7,413 nucleotides of DNA from the NCBI GenBank assembly GCA_913031515.1, contig CAJWET010000075.1, forward strand, positions 1 to 7,413. The letters run 5' to 3'. Origin of the DNA: an uncultured Acidimicrobiaceae bacterium (GTDB lineage Bacteria; Actinomycetota; Acidimicrobiia; Acidimicrobiales; UBA8592). A program made the position numbers and the translations under genes. How positions within the stretch are numbered: position 1 is the stretch's first letter; the number at the start of each line of letters is the position of its first letter. This document shows positions 1 to 5,285 of the stretch, piece after piece. Under the pieces are notes generated by a model. The model saw only the letters and a list, made by a program, of their open reading frames with translations, was not told the DNA's origin and did no database searches.

Positions 1-1
1 A

Positions 2-1369
2 TGCGACGGGCACGACGCTGCAATCAACATCTTCCGGCGAATACTGCAGAGCCAGGGCTGCGAGGTCATTCACCTCGGGCACAACCGCGGGGCGGACGAG
101 TTCGCCCATGCCGCCATCCAAGAGGATGCTCATGCCATAGCCATCACCAGCTACCAAGGGGGCGCGGTTGGGCAGTTCACCCACACGCGCAGCATCCTCG
201 ACGAGCACGGCCACCACGTCTTCTGCTTCGGCGGAGGAGGAGGAACGATTCTCATGTCCGAAGTGAAGCACCTCAGAGACGAGGGCATAGCCCACGTCTA
301 CACCCCGGACGACGGGCGGGACATGGGGCTTGTCGGGATGGTGCAGGACGCCATGGAAAGGGCATCCAAGGTCGATCTGCTGGATTCCGCTCGCTTCGAT
401 TCCCTGTCCGGGCCAGTGACAGCTGACGACCACGGGGGCGTCTCGAGGCTGCTGACTCTCGCAGAGAATGGTGACGAGGATGCGTTCTCGGCTGCACTCA
501 AACGAGTTCGCTCGCGCTCCGAGAAGGAGGCCTGTCCTGTCGTCGGCCTGACTGGCACAGGTGGGGCTGGAAAATCAAGTTTGACTGATGAATTGACGTT
601 GCGAATACAGCGCGACAACCCTGGCAGGAAGATCGCTCTCCTGGCCACAGACCCTACCCGAAAGAGTACGGGAGGGGCGCTCCTGGGAGACCGCATCAGG
701 ATGGATGATCTTGCCGGCGAAGAATCATTTATCCGGTCAATGGCAACAAGAGGGCACTCGGGGGGATTAGCGCTAGCTGTCCCAGCCGCTATCCAACTAT
801 TCGATGCCGCCCAATACGATCCTGTTATTGTCGAAACAGTCGGAGTGGGACAAGTCGAAGTTGACATCGCAGGAACGGCCGATACAACCGTCGTCATCGT
901 CACTCCCGGAATGGGAGACGCAGTACAAGCCAACAAAGCTGGCCTCCTTGAAGTAGCTGAAGTTTTTGTTGTGAATAAGGCAGACCGGCCAGGGGCCAAT
1001 GACACACGTAGGGACCTGGACCTGATGCTCGACCTTGGACATATATCAGGTTTAGAAGAAAAGACGGGTTACCGGCCTCCAATCATCATGGCGAATTCCC
1101 TTGAAGGCACTGGTGCAGAAGAAATTCTAGAAGCAATAGAGGACCACGCGAACCACCTAGAGCAATCTGGATCTTTTCTAATCCGACAAAGACAACGAAC
1201 ACTAATGGAAATACAAAATCGTCTTGAACTACTTATTGGATCCACAGCCAAAAGCGCTCTTCAAAGTGACTTTGGGGAAGCGATACTTCTTGAGGTTTTG
1301 GAACGAACTGTCTCACCTTCTGAAGCCGCGAAATCTATAGCGAGTTCAGTTCTAAACGACTCACTCTAA
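2..1369 (+). CDS. Fused cobalamin-binding domain / MeaB-type GTPase chaperone of an acyl-CoA mutase (5' partial)
   Basis: The reading frame is open from the window edge, so the true start lies upstream; 455 residues are visible. Residues 1-120 form a cobalamin-binding fold like the N-terminus of fused isobutyryl-CoA mutase (IcmF): DGHDAAIN (B12 lower-ligand His4), SYQGG, then FGGGGG. After a linker comes a G3E-family GTPase: Walker A GTGGAGKSS (185-193), DPTRKSTGGALLGDR (217-231), ETVGVGQ (278-284) and the base-specificity motif NKAD (325-328). The last about 65 residues resemble the C-terminal helical arm of MeaB. Known members load and protect adenosylcobalamin on acyl-CoA mutases using GTP. 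Unlike IcmF, no mutase catalytic domain follows: the frame ends at TAA, and the next gene is on the other strand. The catalytic subunit may lie upstream. The first half of the GTPase is IcmF-like and the second half MeaB-like. G+C falls from about 63% to about 43% along the gene. The internal ATG at 254 is not the start, because it would cut the B12 fold. Confidence 0.9.
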   Translation, partial: CDGHDAAINIFRRILQSQGCEVIHLGHNRGADEFAHAAIQEDAHAIAITSYQGGAVGQFTHTRSILDEHGHHVFCFGGGGGTILMSEVKHLRDEGIAHVYTPDDGRDMGLVGMVQDAMERASKVDLLDSARFDSLSGPVTADDHGGVSRLLTLAENGDEDAFSAALKRVRSRSEKEACPVVGLTGTGGAGKSSLTDELTLRIQRDNPGRKIALLATDPTRKSTGGALLGDRIRMDDLAGEESFIRSMATRGHSGGLALAVPAAIQLFDAAQYDPVIVETVGVGQVEVDIAGTADTTVVIVTPGMGDAVQANKAGLLEVAEVFVVNKADRPGANDTRRDLDLMLDLGHISGLEEKTGYRPPIIMANSLEGTGAEEILEAIEDHANHLEQSGSFLIRQRQRTLMEIQNRLELLIGSTAKSALQSDFGEAILLEVLERTVSPSEAAKSIASSVLNDSL

Positions 1370-1623
1370 TTGCTGAGAATTTGGAAGATTCTTCCACCTG
1401 AACGGACAACAGCTTCAACCTCTGCACCGTTTTCAAACTGGAGTTTAACTTTCCTATGGTTTAGCCCCCAAACAAGATAATCCGAACCTAGGATCTGCCC
1501 TTCCCACAATGGCTTATTTTTCATTTCTTCATCATTGATCAATACCGAGAGGTAACCAAGAAAATTCCCTGAGTCGAAGACTTTTACATCGTAGACATGG
1601 TTACCTTCTAATCCGTCCCGCAT
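1366..1623 (-). CDS. Uncharacterised small protein (85 residues)
   Basis: I do not recognise this protein. It has 85 residues, no signal peptide and no membrane segment. It is mixed and mildly hydrophobic, with a stretch PLWEGQILGSDYLVWG (residues 38-53) followed by NHRKVKLQFENGAEVEAVV, which looks like alternating beta strands of a small barrel. It converges on the GTPase gene and the two stop codons share bases (CTAA at 1366-1369), a compact arrangement common between real genes. The ATG at 1621-1623 is preceded by a purine-rich GGATGGGGGA, which can act as a ribosome binding site, and by a plausible promoter 32 or more bases upstream. These points favour a real gene, but with no recognised homologue it could still be a chance frame. 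Confidence 0.55.
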   Translation of the reverse strand: MRDGLEGNHVYDVKVFDSGNFLGYLSVLINDEEMKNKPLWEGQILGSDYLVWGLNHRKVKLQFENGAEVEAVVRSGGRIFQILSN

Positions 1624-1659
1624 TAGTCCCCCATCCGTCCTATCGAGAAAATATCCTCA

Positions 1660-1673
1660 CAATCATATGATTG
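1660..1673. promoter_or_regulatory. 14-base perfect palindrome, candidate operator
   Basis: CAATCATATGATTG is its own reverse complement over all 14 bases, with no spacer. It lies in the divergent spacer between the small minus-strand gene and the acyl-CoA dehydrogenase, about 40 bases from the first start and 140 from the second. A palindrome covering a -10 box is a typical place for a dimeric repressor to bind. No regulator gene is visible in the window, so its partner is unknown. In AT-rich sequence such a palindrome could also arise by chance. Confidence 0.35.
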
Positions 1674-1690
1674 CACGCCAAAACCGTCAG
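1662..1690 (-). promoter_or_regulatory. Putative promoter for the small minus-strand gene
   Basis: Read on the minus strand, CTGACG (1690-1685) and TATGAT (1667-1662) are separated by 17 bases. They match the sigma-70 consensus at 4 of 6 and 5 of 6 positions. Transcription would begin near 1655, giving a leader of about 30 bases before the ATG at 1623. The -10 box lies inside a perfect palindrome. This is a pattern match only. Confidence 0.35.
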
Positions 1691-1784
1691 ACCAGTTCTT
1701 TCAATGAATACGAAACTGAAGAAATTGTGATTTGAACGGGTCGGGTCGCTCATCGCATGGGTAGCATCAGAAAGAACTAAGTTA

Positions 1785-1790
1785 TATGAT
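1785..1790 (+). promoter_or_regulatory. Possible -10 box for the dehydrogenase-selenoprotein operon
   Basis: TATGAT differs from the consensus TATAAT at one base and lies 23 bases before the ATG at 1814, leaving room for a short leader and ribosome binding site. The expected -35 position (around 1762-1767, TAGCAT) is a poor match and no extended TG is present, so this would need an activator or may not be a promoter. Confidence 0.25.
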
Positions 1791-1813
1791 CCTAGATTGA
1801 AGAAAGGGAATTC

Positions 1814-3610
1814 ATGCGTGAGTACGCTCCCCCGTTGGATGATATGAAATTCACGCTTAAAGAAGTGGTGGATGTTGGTTCACTTGAAGACTTTCCTTCC
1901 TTTACTGATATTGGGCTCGATTCCCTTGATGATCTCCTCGAAGAAGCTGCACGGTTCTTCTCGCAAGTGATTTCTCCAACTAACCGAACAGGTGATCTGC
2001 AAGGAAGTTCCCTCAACCAAGATGGATCGGTAACGACTCCTGATGGATTTCTAGAGGCATACAGCCAGTATGTAGAATCAGGCTGGGGGGCAATCAGTTT
2101 CGACCCTGAGTATGGTGGAGGAGGATTTCCGTGGCTAGTGGGTATTGCAGTGACGGAAATGCTGACCGCTGCGAACATGGCATTATCTCTTAACCCAATG
2201 CTCACACAAGGCTCCATTCATGCACTGAGTTCACATGGTGATTCCGACCAAAAACTAAAATGGCTGCCGAAACTAATTACTGGAGAATGGGCTGGGACGA
2301 TGAACCTAACCGAACCACAGGCTGGTTCTGACGTTGGTGCTCTGACATCAAAAGCGGAACCACAAGAAGATGGTTCCTACTTAATTACAGGTCAAAAAAT
2401 ATATATAACTTGGGGTGAACATGACCTGACGGACAATATTGTTCATCTTGTTCTAGCTCGCACACCAGATGCCCCTATTGGAACAAAGGGAATTAGTCTC
2501 TTCATTGTCCCTAAATACTTGGTCAGCGACGATGGAGATATTGGGGAAGCGAACGACGTCAAATGCATTTCCCTTGAACACAAGTTAGGGATTCACGCTT
2601 CGCCAACATGTGTATTGCAGTTTGGCGATAATGGAGGAGCGCGGGGATATCTGGTAGGCGATGAAAACTCTGGGATGAAGTACATGTTCACCATGATGAA
2701 TCAAGCGAGGCTCGCAGTTGGGTTAGAGGGACTTGCTGTCACCGACAGGGCATACCAACAAGCTTTAGAATATGCATTAGAAAGACGCCAAGGAAGACGC
2801 TCCGACACTCCAAAGGGGGAATCCGCTCTAATTATCGAACACCCGGATGTGAGACGAATGCTCATGACCATGAAGGCCTACATCGAAGCGATGCGGTGCT
2901 TAATCTATCTCAACGCAAAAGCTATCGATATTGCGTTGAGCCATCCTGAAGAATCAGAACGAGAGCGTGGCAAAGAATTAACCAATCTTCTTACGCCTCT
3001 ATCCAAAGGGTGGTGCACGGATTTAGGCAATGAACTAACAAGTCTTGGCATACAAATCCATGGTGGGATGGGCTTTGTCGAAGAGACAGGAGCGGCCCAA
3101 CATTACAGAGATATTCGTATCGCAGGAATTTACGAAGGTACAAACGGTATCCAAGCTATCGACCTAGTGGGTCGAAAGCTAAGCATGAGGAATGGTGAAG
3201 TCGTTAATGAGCTGCTCGGGGAAATCGATGACACTATCTCAGATCTATCGGACAATAATCTTAGTGAAATCGGGGATTCACTTAGACAAGCGACTGGAAG
3301 CCTCAAAGCAGCAAGTATCTGGCTCCTTCAGAACGGAGGAGGAAGCAACGATGAAGGGTTAGCAGGAGCTACCCCTTACTTACGAATGTTTGGAACAACG
3401 GTTGGTGGCTGGCTCATGGCTAAATCAGCGTTGAAAGCGCAAAGTTTACTCAGCGAAAGCTCGGACAACAAAGATTTCCTTGAGGCAAAAATAGAAACTG
3501 CGACCTTCTATGCTCAACAATTACTCCCACAAGTCTCAGGCTTGCTTCCGTCTGTCACAAGTGGGGCTCATTCTCTATTTGCAATTAATTCTGAAACCCT
3601 ACGGAGGTAG
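1814..3610 (+). CDS. Acyl-CoA dehydrogenase, large DmdC-like type
   Basis: This 598-residue FAD flavoenzyme should oxidise an acyl-CoA to the 2,3-enoyl-CoA in the cytoplasm, passing electrons to an electron-transfer flavoprotein. The order of parts is a helical N-terminal domain (about 40-155), the beta domain with the flavin/substrate motif MNLTEPQAGSDVGAL (163-177) and ITGQKIYITWG (191-201), a C-terminal helical domain with QIHGGMGFVEE (414-424), and IYEGTNGIQAIDLVGRKL (439-456), where Glu441 is the likely catalytic base. A further about 130-residue C-terminal extension is typical of the roughly 590-residue group that includes the methylmercaptopropionyl-CoA dehydrogenase DmdC. The length fits that group, and all key residues are present. 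The substrate cannot be told from sequence, and no other DMSP gene is nearby, so I give no symbol. The start is supported by GAAAGGGA four bases before the ATG. The gene ends two bases before the next start. Confidence 0.93.
   Translation: MREYAPPLDDMKFTLKEVVDVGSLEDFPSFTDIGLDSLDDLLEEAARFFSQVISPTNRTGDLQGSSLNQDGSVTTPDGFLEAYSQYVESGWGAISFDPEYGGGGFPWLVGIAVTEMLTAANMALSLNPMLTQGSIHALSSHGDSDQKLKWLPKLITGEWAGTMNLTEPQAGSDVGALTSKAEPQEDGSYLITGQKIYITWGEHDLTDNIVHLVLARTPDAPIGTKGISLFIVPKYLVSDDGDIGEANDVKCISLEHKLGIHASPTCVLQFGDNGGARGYLVGDENSGMKYMFTMMNQARLAVGLEGLAVTDRAYQQALEYALERRQGRRSDTPKGESALIIEHPDVRRMLMTMKAYIEAMRCLIYLNAKAIDIALSHPEESERERGKELTNLLTPLSKGWCTDLGNELTSLGIQIHGGMGFVEETGAAQHYRDIRIAGIYEGTNGIQAIDLVGRKLSMRNGEVVNELLGEIDDTISDLSDNNLSEIGDSLRQATGSLKAASIWLLQNGGGSNDEGLAGATPYLRMFGTTVGGWLMAKSALKAQSLLSESSDNKDFLEAKIETATFYAQQLLPQVSGLLPSVTSGAHSLFAINSETLRR
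3603..3607 (+). promoter_or_regulatory. Ribosome binding site that sets the selenoprotein start
   Basis: GGAGG lies within the last codons of the acyl-CoA dehydrogenase gene. It is five bases from the ATG at 3613 but only two from the GTG at 3610, so ATG 3613 is the better start. The position inside the upstream gene indicates co-transcription and likely translational coupling. Confidence 0.7.
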
Positions 3611-3612
3611 TG

Positions 3613-4647
3613 ATGACAACAACAAGTGAGATGACCGTATTAGCTGAAACGCCAATGGCCATCGAGGGTTCATGGGTTGACGGAGAGGCGTACATTCAAT
3701 CAAAAGACGTTAAAGAAGTCCTCGGCTGGGAATTGAAACCCGAAGGCCTTTGCAAGGGAGACGTTTGCATACCTCTGGGAGATACGGTTGATTCAAATTC
3801 AAATGATTCTTTCAATCTCAGTCACCTTGCAGCACTTGTAGGGAGGCCGTCACTTACAACATCGGATACGGGTACGGTAACTATCGGACAACCTTACAGC
3901 GTGCGATCAGAAGCTTTAACAAAGCGAGTCGCTCCAGATTTTTCACTCCCCGATATTTCTGGAGTTGACCGAGCTTTATCCGATTGGGCTGGGAAAAAGC
4001 GACTTCTCGTCGCATTCTCTAGTTGGTGAGGCTGCGCTTTTGACCTGCCAGGTTGGCAGGAACTCCACGAAGAATTGGCAGATGAAAACTTTTCAGTTAT
4101 AGCTGTTGCAATAGATGAAAATACAGAGGCGATAACTGAACTAGCTGCAGGTTCAACATATCCAGTTCTTATGGACGAAGATCATCTACTAACCGAACTC
4201 TTCGCCATTAGTAACGTCCCTTCAGTCATTTGGATTGACGAGGATGGCATGATTGCGCGACCAGCTGCTGCTGAATTTGGCACTGATACCTTCACAGAAA
4301 TTACTGGTATCAGTAGAGAGACACATATGCAACAGGTCCGAAACTGGGTCCGTGAGGGTGTTCTTCCAGATGACGCTTCATACTCTGTCCCCGATTTAGC
4401 AGAAGAAGAAGTTCAGGCCAGACTCCATTTTAGACTCGCAGCTTTTCTAAGGAGAGCGGGGCGAGTAGATGAAGCAGAAACACATTTTGATAAGGCCTCC
4501 GAACTCACTCCGCTCGACTTTACAATCGTGCGGGCAAGTATGCCTTTACGAGGTGGTGACCCATTTGGTGAAGAATTCTTTGATCTTTACCAGAAATACC
4601 AAGATGCTGGTTCCCCTTTCCATGGAATTCCCAGAGGTGCAGCCTAG
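3613..4647 (+). CDS. Redoxin-fold selenoprotein with in-frame TGA (selenocysteine 139)
   Basis: Read through a TGA at 4027-4029, this gives a 344-residue protein. Residues 1-105 are an N-terminal module with a conserved-looking Cys pair (Cys47, Cys52, in LCKGDVCIPL). Residues 107-250 are an AhpC/TSA-like redoxin domain: it opens APDFSLPD, has the active site SSW-U-GC followed by AFDLPGW, with the stop codon exactly where the nucleophilic cysteine belongs, then a beta strand FSVIAVAID and the thioredoxin cis-proline region NVPSVIWID (Pro203). Residues about 270-344 are helical and resemble a tetratricopeptide-like pair. Sequence on both sides of the TGA is in one frame, with domain continuity, so a frameshift is not needed. 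A SECIS-like hairpin follows directly. It is a probable thiol/peroxide oxidoreductase of the cytoplasm, with no signal peptide; the substrate is unknown. Reading it as a pseudogene would require an ochre-like loss exactly at the catalytic residue. Similar UGC-type redoxins may be catalogued already; I could not check. Confidence 0.85.
4027..4029 (+). other. Recoded TGA, selenocysteine codon
   Basis: The triplet lies between TGG (Trp) and GGC (Gly) in the redoxin active site. It is the only in-frame TGA inside any gene of the window, and another gene here (the hydrolase ending at 6531) uses TGA as a normal stop, so a general reassignment of TGA is unlikely. Insertion of selenocysteine needs SelB, tRNA-Sec, SelA and SelD, none of which is in the window. 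Confidence 0.8.
4044..4060 (+). promoter_or_regulatory. Bacterial SECIS-like hairpin
   Basis: CCTGCCA (4044-4050) and TGGCAGG (4054-4060) pair perfectly over 7 bp around a three-base GGT loop (4051-4053). The stem starts 14 bases and the loop 21 bases after the TGA. In E. coli fdhF the SelB-binding loop also carries GGU about 18 bases after the codon, so distance and loop fit the known bacterial SECIS. The hairpin lies within the coding sequence (Asp-Leu-Pro-Gly-Trp-Gln), as it must in bacteria. Confidence 0.75.
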
Positions 4648-4652
4648 GCCTG

Positions 4653-5213
4653 CTAATGATGCATCCCATCAATGGGGATTACGCGTTGGCTCACTTCTGA
4701 AAGTCCACCCTCTAAGATCTCAAACGATATAACTTTCTCTGCACGGTGCTGGCCTGATTGCATTTTCCCGCTCACAATATCAATCTCTAATCCTTCAATC
4801 ACTGGGATAAGCGCTATGGCTCGGAATCCCTTGCCGGTTCCAGGGCTAGGGCGTTTAGTCTCAGTGATTAAATGCCCTGACTGCCAAACCCATTCTTCAT
4901 TGACACTCACGAAACGGCAACGATGATTTGTCGAGTTTCTTGAAATCAGAGCTCCGGGGCAAACAATTAATTGACCTTCGATCCACGGCATTACCCCTAG
5001 CCCTGATCGTTCAAACCCTATTTCAAATGCCTGTTTAATGATGGCATCGTGGTCACCAGATTGAATAGCTCTACGCCTAACCTCATTTTGCATTTCTATC
5101 TGCAATTGACTTAACTCTTTATCGCTTAGTTCTTGAATGAAAAATGACCACATAGCTGAATCGGATAAAGACATGGGGTTGCTCTGTTCCTCTGACGGAT
5201 CATCCATATACAT
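4653..5213 (-). CDS. Uncharacterised protein (186 residues or slightly shorter)
   Basis: I do not recognise this protein. Its N-terminal third is helical and charged (ELSDKELSQLQIEMQNEVRRR). The rest looks like a beta-rich domain with VMPWIEGQLIVCPGALISR (74-92), HRCRFVSVNEEWVWQSGHLI (97-116) and SPGTGKGFRAIALIPVIEGLEID (122-144), ending with a VISFEIL strand. There is no signal peptide or membrane segment. The stop is five bases from the end of the selenoprotein gene, so the two genes converge with almost no gap. The start is uncertain: the ATGs at 5213, 5207 and 5174 are all possible, and none has a strong ribosome binding site; AGAGGA lies 13 bases before the third, longer than usual. Codon use and length support a real gene. 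Confidence 0.7.
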   Translation of the reverse strand: MYMDDPSEEQSNPMSLSDSAMWSFFIQELSDKELSQLQIEMQNEVRRRAIQSGDHDAIIKQAFEIGFERSGLGVMPWIEGQLIVCPGALISRNSTNHRCRFVSVNEEWVWQSGHLITETKRPSPGTGKGFRAIALIPVIEGLEIDIVSGKMQSGQHRAEKVISFEILEGGLSEVSQRVIPIDGMHH

Positions 5214-5251
5214 ATTCTGCCACTAGCTTGTGCCATTTCGGGTAATGCTTA

Positions 5252-5285
5252 GTTAGTCATTGATTTATCAATATCAATGACTAAC
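5252..5285. repeat. Perfect 13-bp inverted repeat at the end of the exporter gene
   Basis: GTTAGTCATTGAT (5252-5264) and ATCAATGACTAAC (5273-5285) are exact reverse complements with an 8-base loop. The right arm overlaps the exporter's TAG stop (5281-5283). Located in the 67-base gap after the minus-strand operon, it could end or stabilise the transcript. There is no run of T on either side, so it is not a standard rho-independent terminator, and it could instead be a protein-binding site upstream of the next minus-strand gene. Confidence 0.6.

Larger units (their letters stand above)
1624..1813. other. Divergent intergenic spacer
   Basis: This is the only substantial non-coding stretch in the window (190 bases). 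It holds the palindrome and minus-strand promoter candidate near its left end and, near its right end, a TATGAT (1785-1790) about 24 bases before the acyl-CoA dehydrogenase start, without a convincing -35 box. No open frame, tRNA-like fold or riboswitch-like structure was apparent by eye. Confidence 0.6.

Noticed and set aside
1..426. Arg-rich 141-residue frame at the left edge, and a 235-residue frame at 298-1005 on the other strand
   Set aside because: Both are shadows of the GTPase gene with odd composition, no domain pattern, and high-GC frame openness.
254..1369. ATG 254 as the start of the GTPase protein
   Set aside because: The frame upstream encodes most of the cobalamin-binding fold, so this Met is internal.
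1382..1396. TGGAAGA-T-TCTTCCA near-palindrome after the GTPase gene
   Set aside because: Coding for the end of the small minus-strand gene; the usable stem is only 5 bp, with no T-run.
1814..3610. Naming the dehydrogenase dmdC
   Set aside because: The family is shared with other large acyl-CoA dehydrogenases and no other DMSP-pathway gene is nearby, so the substrate is not supported.
3613..4029. The redoxin as a pseudogene with a nonsense mutation
   Set aside because: The TGA falls exactly at the catalytic position, a SECIS-like hairpin follows, and there is no other decay in the gene. It cannot be fully excluded without relatives.
4027..4029. Genome-wide reassignment of TGA to Trp or Gly
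   Set aside because: Trp is written with TGG throughout, no other internal TGA occurs in the genes, and the hydrolase gene ends normally with TGA.
4075..4647. Separate 190-residue gene starting at TTG 4075
   Set aside because: It lacks the active site, begins inside a redoxin strand, has no ribosome binding site, and joins in frame with the upstream part across the TGA.
4663..4679. ATCCC...GGGAT hairpin between converging genes as a terminator
   Set aside because: Only 5 bp, lies within the minus-strand coding end, and no T-run follows.
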